Below are positions 21,060-31,836 of a DNA stretch of 64,000 nt, one piece after another. The notes below the pieces were generated by a model that was given only the letters and a program-made list of their open reading frames with translations, ran no database searches and was not told the DNA's origin. The DNA is from Cytospora piceicola. Taxonomy: Eukaryota; Ascomycota; Sordariomycetes; Diaporthales; Cytosporaceae. The DNA is taken from NCBI GenBank assembly GCA_023375675.1, contig JALQBC010000026.1, positions 372,001 to 436,000 of the forward strand, written 5' to 3'. The number at the start of each line of letters is the position of its first letter. Position 1 is the stretch's first letter. A program made the position numbers and the translations under genes.

Positions 21060-22080
21060 ATGGCTCCTAAGCGAGAGGCCGGTGGCTTCATCAAGGCCGA
21101 CCCAGACGCGAAACGCGTCAAGCGGGAGGGCGGCGGCGGCGGCAACATCAACCTCGCGTCCATCCCCATGGCTCCCGTCTCCGCTGCGTCTGCCTCTTCG
21201 TCCGCGGCCGTGCCCAAGTTTGAAGTCAAGGACCGCAAGCCACTTGACGTTGGCGCGGTGAGTGCCCCTCTGCCATTTCTCCATTTCCATTGATTATCTG
21301 CACCTGGCCGCCTTCCCACTCTCCTTGCCTCGCCTCTGCCCCGACCTGGCTCGCCGCAGCTTGTGGATAGGCTCAACGTTGCGACCCCGCACAGATACCC
21401 TGCAGACATGTCCGATGCGATTTGCCTCTGCTGCTCCTCGAAGAATACAGTGTGGTGGCTAACACCCCAAGCATATTCTCTAGGCTCCCGGCTATGGTGG
21501 TCAACCTGGAAGGCGCCAGAAGAAGAAACGATACTATGGCGGTTCCATCACGGCCCGCCGGGGATCCGACTGGGTGTCGGCGCATGCCACCCTTAGTGAC
21601 ATGAGTGTCGCCTTCACGGTGTACCGCCATTGGCCCTCGACCTGGGAATCCGAGAGTGTCGAGAGGGAAATAATCCAGAGGCTGAACAACGCAAAGTTCG
21701 ACATCACCCCAATCGACGACTGGGGCTTCATAGACCGGCACATCTTCCAGACGTTCAAGAATGGGGTGAGGAAATATGTTCCGCGCTATGATTACGAGTG
21801 ATTGCGGTACTCGATCTAACTTGATTTTCTCCAGATGTCCAACACTCTATCCACATCGTCATCGTGGGGTGATCCAAAGCATCTTGACTTCACTTTCAAG
21901 GTGAAGGTTCAGAAGTCGAGCCAGGATGAACTTGGAGCCAACATGGATGGCAAGGAGAATGTTCGACCCAGTCAATATGCTTCCACCATTGTTGAGCCGA
22001 AGCTCGAGGCTCCGAGGGTAAAGATGGAGACAGAAGGTATGAAGTTGTTGAGCCCTCGCACTCAAGGGGGATTTGTTTGA
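21060..22080 (+). CDS. Hypothetical protein, three exons
   Basis: Proposed exons 21060-21257, 21484-21765 and 21835-22080 give 241 aa. Intron 1 (226 nt) runs from GTGAGT to CTCTAG with a GCTAAC branch site. Intron 2 (69 nt) runs from GTGAGG to CTCCAG with a TCTAAC branch site. All joins are in phase 0. The N-terminus is basic (MAPKREAGGFIK) with a Gly run and Ala/Ser-rich linker. The middle has QKKKRYYGGSITARRGSDW, then a compact region (YRHWPSTWESESVEREIIQR, FDITPIDDWGFIDRHIFQTF). The C-terminal exon is Ser/Lys-rich. The Lys/Arg clusters could be nuclear signals. I recognise no domain. Intron 1 is long for this locus and could hide a small exon, so the model is tentative. Confidence 0.58.
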
Positions 22081-22323
22081 TCTGATGAAGTGTTGGTCCT
22101 GATGGGTACAATGTCAACTGTGTGTGAATACTTCATTGCTCAAGGACTATATGTCTCGCTGTCAGCTGTGTACGATAGCAAAAAGTCCCTCTGTTCGAGC
22201 TGATACCTTTTCGTAACTGGGGACAAACATACCGCGGTGGCAGGTTCCAACTAACTCCCACAATCCAATTTAACAAAAAGAAAACACCATCGAGGCAATG
22301 TATCATTGGGAGACAAAATATTA

Positions 22324-22396
22324 CTCCTCCAGGTGGGTACGATCCACCAACCTCCTGATTAACAGTCAGACGCGCTGCCAATTGCGCCATAGAGGA
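22324..22396 (-). tRNA. Variant tRNA-Asn (GTT), tandem copy 1
   Basis: 73 nt. Acceptor TCCTCTA / TGGAGGA pairs with one G-T wobble, the anticodon loop CTGTTAA is intact, and the D loop is one base shorter than in the other type. The T loop reads ATCGTAC instead of the canonical TTCGANN, so the B box is off consensus. It may be a functional variant or a tRNA pseudogene. Confidence 0.7.
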
Positions 22397-22475
22397 TTGT
22401 TGAACATCCGAAAATATTTGACAGCCTGTATTCCAAACCCAGTCTTGAACTGGCATGAAAAGCAAAAAAAGAAGA

Positions 22476-22548
22476 CTCCTCCAGGTGGGTACGATCCACC
22501 AACCTCCTGATTAACAGTCAGACGCGCTGCCGATTGCGCCATAGAGGA
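22476..22548 (-). tRNA. Variant tRNA-Asn (GTT), tandem copy 2
   Basis: 73 nt, the same as copy 1 except one base in the D loop. It has the same noncanonical T loop. The period between copies is 152 nt and the flanking bases are recognisably related (TTGTTGAA.. then an AT-rich stretch), so the unit arose by local tandem duplication. Confidence 0.7.
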
Positions 22549-22781
22549 TTGTTGAAATTTCGGATTATTTGAAGACCTATATTCTCAGGCCACTTGCGGC
22601 TGGCAGGAAGAGTTTTTTACACATTACCTAGGTAGTAAGTTGAGTTGCAAAGCGACAGTCAGGCACTAGCGCTAGCTAGTTTTTGGCGCAGTGACCAGTG
22701 CTGCTCCACTCTAAGAAGAATCTTCACCATATCAGACCCAGCTACAGACGAGTTTTCAACGACCAAGGCGTCTTCCAAGAC

Positions 22782-22873
22782 GCCCGGCTAGCTCAATCGG
22801 TAGAGCGTGAGACTCTTAGTATCTCACGATTCTGAATATCTCAAGGTTGTGGGTTCGACCCCCACGTCGGGCT
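22782..22873 (+). tRNA. tRNA-Lys (CTT) with intron
   Basis: 92 nt. Acceptor GCCCGGC / GTCGGGC, D arm with TAGCTCAATCGGTAGAGC, anticodon CTT at 22815-22817, and T arm GTGGG-TTCGACC-CCCAC. A 19-nt intron at 22819-22837 sits after position 37, the usual eukaryotic site. The mature length is 73 nt. Confidence 0.95.
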
Positions 22874-25090
22874 CAATTCCCGGCGATTATCGCCTCATTT
22901 CTTTTTTTGTTGTTTTTGGTTGGGTTGAGAATCGAGCATCTAGTGGGTGGTGGTGGTGGTGGTGGTGATGGCGGTGGTGCTGTCGGTGCCCAGGTGTGTT
23001 GAGAAGGTAGAGGGGTTGTTCGAGTCCGTCGGTTGACCGACGAGACACACCTTGACTATTAGCGACGATTCACCTCTCTTTTTTCCCTTTTCCATCCCCT
23101 TGACTAGTGGTGATGGCTTCCCTTCTTTTGAGTCGCTGGTATGCTGGGTGTGGATGGGACGGGGTAGGGGAATCTTTGTTGTAGGCAGTTCGGGGGTTTG
23201 GCTATTGCGAACCTTCCGGGTATCCAGTCTAGGGCAGCTCGCTCGACATAGACTTGACGACACCGCGTGAGATAGAGGGAGGACTTCCAGAGACTCATCC
23301 GTGATGCACCCCATGTTCTCTGTATCCGACAGCCAAGTACACAACATGGCCGTAACCCTGGCACCACTTGACCTGGGCCAACGGGACTCCATGGGCCTTA
23401 ATCCATCCTTGCCCGGGGTAGGGAATGGGGATGGCTCGATGCGACTTTGGACCCTCCTCAACTTCGGGGCAGACAGGGGTCGCTTTTGAACAGGTTTGCC
23501 AGCGCCATGAACCGAACGTCGAGCCCTTTGTGGTGGGATTCATAGCATCCGCTTGGAGGCCAGTCCACCAGTCGTGCTTCAGAGCCAGTCTTGCCTTGGC
23601 AAGTGACCACAAGAGAGAGACAGACAGACAGACACACACAGAGAGAGAGAGAGAGGGAGAGAGAGAGAGAAGGCTTAAGGTGTCCGAAAAGTCATAGACG
23701 AATAGCCTCGACAGCCTCGACCCGCGCGTGCCTCGTCGACAACGCTGAACAATGCGTGCGGGCGGCGGAGAGACGAGGCAGACTCGAGGCTTTCGTACCC
23801 ATCTGTCCCGTCGAGTCAGCCACGTATCAATCAACCTTCTCGAATATGCGTGACGGGGAGGGTTCAGAGGACAGCTCGCTCGCCCGCTCGCCCGCTCGCG
23901 CTGTTCCATATTGATGACATCTGGATGGGCTGATAGCAACATGGCGATTGGGTGACGTCGGGCAATGAGTTGGGCTGTTGTCTACCGGTACCTAGGTACC
24001 TCGCGGGCGACACTCGACCGGGACCATCTGGACCATCTGGACCGGGGTACCGGGGGCATGGTACCCAGTAATGCGCAACTCGGGTATCGCACATGATTGG
24101 AGCGGTTATCTTGATGTACTGTATGTGTATGGATATGTGTCTGGATATGGATATCGATATGGATATGGATATGGTCTCCTCCTCGAAGCCTGCCAAACTG
24201 GCATGGTGAGTGATTCATGAATTGAGAGCACCTCTTCCCTCGCAAAGGAAGATACCAGAGCAGAGTGTCCAATCGACGATAGATACAAATTGTTATCATG
24301 AGATATGCTAGACGAGTTGTGTGCAAGTTGTCATCAAGACTCTGCCGAGTGAGACCCGGCCGAGTCTCCGAGCAAGCCCCGTCCGTACCGGCTTAGCGAT
24401 CACAGGCGCGCTAAATAAGTACCTAGGTACTTACTTAAGTAGGTACATACAGCGCGGGGGTGTCCTGGGCTGTTGGTGGGACGGGTAAACAGGTGCTGGG
24501 GCCCCCTGGAAAGTGGAATGGCACTGAGAGCTCTCCCCTACCAGTATCCCCTACCAGTACACAGTAAACAAGCTAGCTCTCTTCGGGAAATGGGGTTCAA
24601 GTGAGGGGTGGGCACACACACACACTCACCTTGAAAGTCTCCAGACCTGCTCCTGACGATATATATACTTAGGTATATATTATATAAAAACATATAACTT
24701 TCCCGACCGGCTCGTATGATTTTGAAACCAACTCGGTCTTTCTCTACTTCATCGTCTGTTTCCCTCTGCCCTTTTTCAAGACGTTGAAGAGCTACGTCAC
24801 GGTTGCATCACGAAAGCTCAAGGTTTACTGTGTAAGGGCCCAACTCCGCCGTTGTCTTCTCCTTAACTACTTAGTACCTACTTATACCTACTTACTTAAG
24901 TAGGCAACGTTTGTTATTAAGTTCAAGACCGACCCTGACAGACACTGACAGACAGAAAGACAAGGCCAGACAAGACATATACAGAAAATATAAACATTAA
25001 TATTGTACAACGTCGCCATACGTTCGGTCATCCCCCTCCTGCCTCCTCCAACCCCAATCACCTTCTATCAATCATCACAGCCTTTTCAAG
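22874..25090. other. Gene-poor region with microsatellites upstream of xylitol dehydrogenase
   Basis: No gene recognised; long frames such as the one at 23295-23942 (minus) come from low-complexity sequence. Simple repeats: (GGT)n at about 22943-22967, a GACA/GA tract at about 23611-23671 and (GGATAT)n at about 24130-24174. CCTAGGTA words lie near 22,625, 23,991 and 24,420. The last few hundred bases are the XDH promoter and leader. Confidence 0.5.
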
Positions 25091-26273
25091 ATGGACGGAT
25101 CTGTAAGTGCTGCCTCGCTTTCCAACGAAACTACACCCGACGAGTCAAACGGTTGAACGGACAAGATCCTATAAACAAGATGCCACGGCTCACAACCTAC
25201 TCTCTCCACCCCAGAACAAGTCATTCGTCCTCAACGCCGTCAAGGACGTCTCGTACGCCGACCGCCCCGTCCCCGAGCTCACCTCCCCCCACGACGTCCT
25301 CGTCAAGATCGCCTACACGGGCATCTGCGGCTCCGACGTGCACTACTGGCAGCACGGCGGCATCGGCGCGTTCCGCCTGACCGAGCCCATGGTGCTGGGC
25401 CACGAGTCCTCGGGCGTCGTGGCCCGGGTCGGCGCCGCCGTCGAGACCCTCCGGGCGGGCGACCGCGTCGCCGTCGAGCCCGGCTACCCCTGCCGCCGGT
25501 GCCCCCGCTGCCTGGCCGGCCGCTACAACCTCTGCCCCCGCATGCGCTTCGCCGCCACCCCGCCCGTCCACGGCACCCTGACGGGCTACTGGGCCGCCCC
25601 CGAGGACTTCTGCACCCGCCTCCCCGACCACGTCTCCCTGCAGGAGGGCGCCCTCATCGAGCCCGCCGCCGTCGCCGTCCACATCGCCCGCCTCGCCCGC
25701 GTCTCCCCCGGCCAGTCCGTCGTCGTCATGGGCGCGGGCCCCGTCGGCCTGCTGTGCGCCGCCGTCGCGCGGGCCTTCGGCGCCACGACCGTCGTCTCCG
25801 TCGACGTCGTCCCCTCCAAGCTCGAGTTCGCCCGCGGCTTCGCCGCCACCCACACCTACCTGTCGCGGCGCGTGCCCGCCGAGGAGAACGCCGACAGCAT
25901 CAAGGCGCAGTGCGGCCTGCCCGACGGCGCCGACGTCGTCATCGACGCCAGCGGCGCCGAGCCCAGCATCCAGGCCGCCGTCCACACCCTCAAGCCCGGC
26001 GGCCAGTACGTCCAGGGCGGCATGGGCAAGTCGGACGTCACCTTCCCCATCATGGCCTTCGCCGCCAAGGAGGCCGTCGCCCAGGGCTGCTTCCGGTACG
26101 GCCCCGGCGACTACAAGCTCGCCGTCGAGCTGGTCGCCAGCGGCAAGATCGACGCCAAGAGCATGATCTCCGAGACGGTGCCGTTCGAGAGGGCCGAGGA
26201 GGCCTTCGAGAAGGTCCAGGGCGGACAGGTGATCAAGATGCTGATCGCGGGGCCCAACGAGAAGGTGGAGTGA
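25091..26273 (+). CDS. xdh1: Xylitol dehydrogenase (D-xylulose reductase), NAD+-dependent
   Basis: Two exons, 25091-25102 and 25215-26273, give 356 aa. The 112-nt intron (GTAAGT..CCCAG) follows only four codons. It is a zinc MDR (medium-chain) polyol dehydrogenase. Catalytic zinc ligands are C42 (GICGSDVHYW), H67/E68 (GHES) and E153. Structural zinc cysteines are C97, C100, C103 and C111. The Rossmann motif GAGPVG is at 177-182, and D201 at the end of the next strand points to NAD+ rather than NADP+. The sequence tracks fungal xylitol dehydrogenase closely (VLGHES, EPGYPCRRC, ATPPVHGTL, IDASGAEPSIQ, FRYGPGDY, ending IAGPNEKVE). It oxidises xylitol to D-xylulose in cytosolic pentose catabolism. 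Related sorbitol or L-arabinitol dehydrogenases are the main alternative. Third positions are almost all G or C. Confidence 0.94.
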
Positions 26274-26516
26274 GACATGTATATAGGTAGTAGCTTGGAA
26301 TCAGGACTTTTTGGAAAGCGCTCCGGGCGTGGCTGTGGTTATCGTGTTTGACCATTGAAATGCAAAAAAACGTCAAAACTTCAAAGAATAATAATTTCTG
26401 TGAATAAGTGAGTGGCGTTGAGCGTCGCAACTGCCCGTGCCTACTTGGGACATTTGTATATGTTGATGTGTTGACCTTGAGTTTCCAGCAAAAACAAAAC
26501 ATAAAAACAAAAACAA
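26274..26516. other. 3' region of xylitol dehydrogenase
   Basis: Short AT-richer spacer holding the presumed 3' UTR; nothing else seen. Confidence 0.4.
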
Positions 26517-26602
26517 TGTCCGGCACAGGGTTTGAACCTGTGATCTTCTGTGATACTTGAATGCTTGTAAGACAGACGCCCTAACCACTAGGCCAGCCGG
26601 AC
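26517..26602 (-). tRNA. tRNA-Val (TAC) with intron
   Basis: 86 nt on the minus strand. Acceptor GTCCGGC / GCCGGAC is perfectly paired, with discriminator A. Anticodon stem TCTGT / ACAGA, anticodon TAC, and T arm ACAGG-TTCAAAC-CCTGT. A 13-nt intron follows position 37. The mature length is 73 nt. Confidence 0.93.
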
Positions 26603-27389
26603 CTCGGTAATGAATTAGCGCGCCGCGGGTGCTTTATAGTGCCAGGTCCGTCCTCCGGTTCAATGCCCACAAGCTTACAGACGAAGTGAGGGAACTTCAT
26701 GACGGTAACATACGATCACATACGACAATGGATTGCTTTGGCAGCTAATCCTGCGAAGCTCCCAGAAGCCAATACCTAGGTAGTCTTTGAATAACGGAAC
26801 AGGTCCGAGCGAGCTTGGATGGCTCGAGGAAGCGAACGCGGACCAGGCCATACTCTGGATCCCTCATGAACATATATCTCAGGAATTAATTACTTTATTG
26901 ACTGGAGTTGTCTTATAAAATCATAGAGGCATCGAGTCTCCCTGGTCATATAATATCTCAAATGCGTTCATTGTTTCCAGTTAACTGCAGGAGAAGGGGC
27001 AGTTATCCAGCTATCATACTATGTACTTAGTGAGCCAGAATGCAGACTGGTATTTCCCAAGGATGAAGGCACTCATGTGTACCAAGGTCGACGTTGTTGG
27101 TAATCCCCTGCCATTTTCTTTTCCTCTGTTGATTTTCTCCGTATGTTTGCCCCGAGATCTATCCCCCCCTTCCCCACAAGCCCCAACCTTGCGTGAAAAG
27201 GATTCGCCTGACCGGACACCTCAATGCTGCTTCTCGCCGCGCCCATGCGGTTCTCGAGGGACCAGCAGGACCCACCATCGAGCCAAAGAGTCCCTCAGCT
27301 CCAAATAGAAAAAAAAATAGAAATTCTCCCCGGCCCAGTGAGACCCAGACATGTCCCAAACCCCCAACGTGTGTGTGTGTGTGTCCCGC
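26603..27389. other. Intergenic region, no gene seen
   Basis: Includes a CCTAGGTAG word near 26,776 and a short (GT)n run at about 27,368-27,381. No coding signal beyond chance frames. Confidence 0.4.
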
Positions 27390-27947
27390 TCACTTCCCCA
27401 TCGCCTCCCGCACCGACTCCCTCGCCTCCCCCTTCCTCACCACCCTCCTCCCCGTCTTCCTCGCCGCCAGCATCAGAACGAGCGCCGCGACCGCGTCCTC
27501 CTCCTCCTCACCACCACCACCACCGCCGCTATCACCACCACCACCACCACCACCCGCCCCTCCCAGCCCGGCCCGCCCCACCGGCGCCTCCAGGCCCCCG
27601 AGCGCCGCCGCGAACTGCCGCACCTTGGCGGCGCTCCCGGCGCCCTCCGCCGAGGGCGGCGCGAACCGGCCCCTGTTCTCGGCGCCCCGGGCCGGCCTGG
27701 CGGTGTTGCTGCCGAGCCTGGACGCCTTGTCGACCTTGTTGGTGTTCTTGCTGGTGGTGTTGGTGGTGGTGGTGGTGGTGGTGGTGGTGGTGGTGGTGGT
27801 GGTGGTGATGTTCAGCTTCTTCATCTTCTCGACCGGGATGGTAGCGGCGGCGGCGGGTTGGTCTCGGTCACGGTCTGACGGGGCCGCCGCGGGAGACGAG
27901 GTCGGAGGCATCTTGTCGTCTGGCATTTTCTGGTCGTTGTTGTCCAT
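27390..27947 (-). CDS. Low-complexity hypothetical protein
   Basis: An uninterrupted 185-codon frame from the ATG at 27947. The N-terminus is acidic/Pro-rich (MDNNDQKMPDDKMPP). A polythreonine run of about 15 residues, encoded by the (GGT)n microsatellite at about 27750-27807, follows KKLNI. Further on are a Gly run and an acidic run (GGGGGGEEEED), then a more ordered end with basic residues (MLAARKTGRRVVRKGEARES). I recognise no domain. The ordered flanks and the frame-preserving repeat argue for a real gene; low complexity and lack of a known family argue caution. Antisense frames here are shadows of the repeat. Confidence 0.45.
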   Translation of the reverse strand: MDNNDQKMPDDKMPPTSSPAAAPSDRDRDQPAAAATIPVEKMKKLNITTTTTTTTTTTTTTTNTTSKNTNKVDKASRLGSNTARPARGAENRGRFAPPSAEGAGSAAKVRQFAAALGGLEAPVGRAGLGGAGGGGGGGDSGGGGGGEEEEDAVAALVLMLAARKTGRRVVRKGEARESVREAMGK

Positions 27948-29339
27948 GCTGTCGTCTGCAAGCGCTGATCAATGGTTTTGTCGTTTGTTAAGTTGAGGGT
28001 TTTTGAAGAATCAAGGCGTTGGTTGCTACTGTAATGAATTCAGCTGTGGGAAAGGAAGTAGTTGTGGGAAAGGAAGTGCCTAGGTAGCTGGAGGAAAGAA
28101 AGTAGCTGCGGTGGTTACTCTCGCCGTGTGAAGGGGCACCAGATAGCATTCCTGCCTAGGGTAATTAGGTACCTGAAGAGCAATATGGCAGCTGGAACAG
28201 GAGCTTCTTGTTGATATCACAATCGCCACTGGAAACACATAGCTGGAGACCTATCATCATTCATACAAAGGATGTCCATCAGGCAACTACTATACATATG
28301 AGTGTCTAAACCGCCACGAAGACTTCCCTTCTAAAAGTATGCAGATGACTCCTGATGCTCAGAAGAGCTGGACCATCTATGGTTATTATGGTTCTCATCC
28401 AGATTCCAGATTTCTATATGCTTTTGCCCTTCTGAGTCCCAATACCAACAGTGAAAATCAGTCACTAAGCTATATCAGTTGGCCATATTATGTTGACAAG
28501 GCACGAGTCTTAAGATTCGAACTGTGTATCTAGCCATCAGAATTTGCCACATCTTTTATTTGACTTGACACCTAGGCAGCATCAATAGCTGGGCATGAGA
28601 CGTAGCCACCTGATACCCAACAGGCAGACACATACTTTGCGGACCATCATCAAAGACAGTTCCTGCAAGTCCATTTCGGGTTCACCAAGACACAGCAGAT
28701 TGTTTCTCAACCCATCTCCATTCTCTTATATTCAAAACCATTACCCAAATTATCATACATCCAAACCGAACAACTCTCCAGCCAGTGGGCCATGGACCGA
28801 ACAAAACCAGAATGCTTGATTGATGCCTTCTAGCAGTCCCCGGCCCTCCATCGAGCCAAACTCCAAATCCATTTGCTCCAGGCGCCCTTCGCTTTCCGTG
28901 AGATAAAGACAACAAAGGGAATTCAAAACCCAACCTCAAGCGCTGTGAACCCTTAAAGCAAGCAGACAGTACAAAAAGAGATAAGCCGGAAGAGGCAAGA
29001 AAACAATAAATAGAAGAAAAGGGCTCGCTTAATAATTGCCACTGGTAGAACTGGCGGAACATTATCGCTATGTTCAATAAAAGACTCTTGTCGCAAGGTT
29101 GGAACCCGATGTATATAAGGCGAGTAGATCTCAATGTGATAAAATAATATTGCTGTGTGGTATATTGGGTATCATCAAACGACGCAGAGGCGATACTTCT
29201 CGCCGGCTTATGAGTGGTATGATATGTCGGACGAAAGCAGTCCATCTGGCAGTATCCTTCGAGAGTGAATGCCTGTAGTCCTCGACTCTGTATTCATTCC
29301 GTCTTCTTTTTAAATAGGAATAGAACCGACATTATCGCA
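27948..29339. other. Intergenic region, no gene seen
   Basis: Mixed-composition DNA with no supported gene. CCTAGGTAG occurs near 28,079. The last few hundred bases should be the 3' UTR of the minus-strand gene that follows. Confidence 0.4.
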
Positions 29340-31836
29340 TTAGGTATTACTATAAGTCCGCCCAGTCTGCGGTCTCTGGCTGGTCTCCAGTCTATGACTT
29401 GTTTCGGGCCTGTGGCTGGTCGCCGGTCGTCCGGTATGGGATCGAACGGTCTGTGATCGTCCGGTTTGTGGCCGGTCTATGCGCTTGCCATCCAAGTATC
29501 GCGGGCTCCGCGTGTCGTGGTATTGGTTGACTGGCTGCTGGCGTCTTCTCTCCTCAAACGCCGCTCTTTCTTCCTCATCGAGCGAGAACGCCTTCTTCAG
29601 CCAGCCGAACGCGCTGCGCTTCTTCTTGATCGTCTGCGACGTGGCAGATGTATCATGCGTCATGGTCGTAACATTGCTGAGCATGCTCATGCCCATCTGG
29701 GACGGGGCGTTGCGGTGATGGTAGCCGGGTCTATTCACGACTGTCCCAGCCGTGTGGGGCCTCTGCTGGAGAGGGGAGTGCGGACTGGCCTGTACGGGGC
29801 GGAAGTATTGGTGTTCGGAGGCGGGTGACGGGATAAGATTGGGGAACGCAGGCGGCGTGAAGCCGGTGTTGCCGTTGTAATGATTTGCGGCATCGTTCAT
29901 TGTATGCCGATCCGTTTCGTTGCCATGTATGTAGGCCGAAGGGTGCAGTCCATGTGGTGACTCTTGTGGCGTGCCTAGGGGTGTAGGGTATCGGGGACGT
30001 TGGTAGTCCGCTGTATTCGACGGTGGGACAACAATAGCCCTGGGAAGTTCGATCTTGAGGGAGACCCGATCCCTCAGAGATGTTTTGTGCGAAAGCTGGA
30101 CTTCCGGTGTCTGTCTCTGGTTCATCTGTAAGGGTCGTGGGTGATGATCTGGGCTGGGTGTTGCCCTCGGAGTCTGTTGTGGGATGATGACGGCGGACTC
30201 GCGCAGACCGTCCTCCTCAGCCGAGTCCTCATCGTCTTCCTCGACCTCGATGTGAATGCTGATTTCCTCTGGCGTTGGCCGTGGCGCTGCCAAGACGCGC
30301 GGGGACGGTATTGGCGCTGGAGGCACTGGAGTGTACGTCCTTGGCTGCAGGATAAATAGCGCATTGTCGTCCTCCTTGTCACCCTCGTCCTCTCCGTCCT
30401 CCTTGGCTGAGCCTGCGGATTCTCGCTTATCGGACACGCCGGGTCGTATCTCTTCCCCAAACTGAGCTCCTTGCTCGACCACCACCTCGGGTATCCTTTT
30501 CGAACTCTCCGGGGGAGTGTATTGAGATGCAGGCAGTGTCTCCCACATTGTCTCCGAGTCCGACGTCATCCTGTTGTCCACGAGTGTAGGGGAATCGATG
30601 TATACTGGGCTTTCGGGTGCCTCGAGAAGGGAGCCCATGGGGTTATCAAAATATAAAGTTTTGATTCGTGGAGGAACGTCGGCCTTGAGTTTGGGTGGTG
30701 ACGGCGGCGGCGTGGCGTGCGTAGGGCTCTCCGGGGAGCGAGAGACTGGCCGCCCATCAGGGTCCGAGTACGGCTCCAGTGTGAACTAATTACTCGTCAA
30801 TATGGACAAAGACACGGACCCGAGGCCTCCCAATCTGCGATCTGCTTACCCTTGTCCGTCGGCTAACCTCGCCAGCCTTCTTGTCTATTTCAACAATGGT
30901 CGTGCTGAGGCGCACCAAGAGTCCACTAAGCAGCTTGCCCTGTGACTCCAGTGCGGTGAATGCGTTGTGCCAGCCCTCAGTATTTCCCTTCATTGCATCG
31001 AACACATCGACCGCATCGGGTTGCTGCTCGTGCCAGTGCCCCTTGTCATTTTCGACCAGGTACTGGGAAAATTGCTTGGTGGATCTGAGACCCTCGGAGA
31101 TGTCGCGAATGGTCTGCGTGTGGGCGGTGGATGTTCGCGAGAGGATGTGTTCAATATTGACGTTCCCTTCCACGATCTGCAGGCGAAATTTGCGGTTCTC
31201 TAGCATCTGCTCAAAGGTCTCCATATTTTCCATGGGCAATTTCAAGAAGTCCAGTCGGTCATTAAGGTCCTCAGCCGCGCACCTTATATCCTCCATGGCC
31301 GTCTCCAGAAACTCGTCCACCTCATCAATGTGTCCCTGGAGAATGGAGAGGACCTGGACGTTGCTGTTGGCCAGGCCTTTGATGAGCAAGTAGACCCCAA
31401 ATGATATTTGGGCCATCAATTTCCTCAATTCATGGCATTTCTGTCCAGGGCGAAACCTCCACAGCCGATTCGGAGGGCCTTCGGACTTGTCTTCGTTAAG
31501 TAGCCTCTCCCGCCTTGCCTTTGCGCCCAGGATATTCAGCTTTGGCTTCTGATCGAGACCGCCCGTGGTGGCTTCTTCCAGGGATTCGGCAAAGGCGTCC
31601 TGCATAGACGGGATGGGATGTAGGGGGATGTTGGGGTTGCTCGAGGATTTCGGTGTCTGCAGTTGATGTTGGTGTTCTTCCAGGCTGTCCTCTTCGTCCG
31701 AAGTGTCATCGAAGTGACTGATTGTAGTTCGACATGGGCTCCTCGAGTCGTTTCGGTCAGGGTGTGGCTCAGGTGCCAGATGCACTGGGAAGTGGTCGTT
31801 GCGACCCATGGGGCGCGAGACGCCGGTGGTGGTCAT
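29340..31836 (-). CDS. Conserved-looking fungal hypothetical protein, helical N-half and disordered C-half
   Basis: Two exons on the minus strand, 31836-30850 and 30785-29340, give 810 aa. The 64-nt intron (30786-30849) runs GTAAGC..TTAG, phase 0 on both sides. Residues 1-125 are polar. Residues about 130-329 are a helical domain (ELRKLMAQISFGVYLLIKGLANSNVQVL, then repeated heptad-like helices to DKKAGEVSRR). From about residue 330 the protein is Pro/Ser-rich and acidic with many TP/SP sites. Near residues 713-745 is a basic amphipathic patch (KKKRSAFGWLKKAF, then SLDEEERAAFEERRR), and the tail repeats RPQTGR/SHRPETSHR-type units. I know no function. The arrangement (coiled helices plus a basic amphipathic patch) would fit membrane or cytoskeleton association, but this is inference only. 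Confidence 0.8.

Noticed and set aside
23295..23942. 215-codon minus-strand frame with Ser/Leu run
   Set aside because: Driven by the GA/GACA microsatellite; no domain or start context.
25221..25985. 254-codon minus-strand frame antisense to xylitol dehydrogenase
   Set aside because: Asp/Gly/Val repeats typical of the antisense of a GC3-rich gene.
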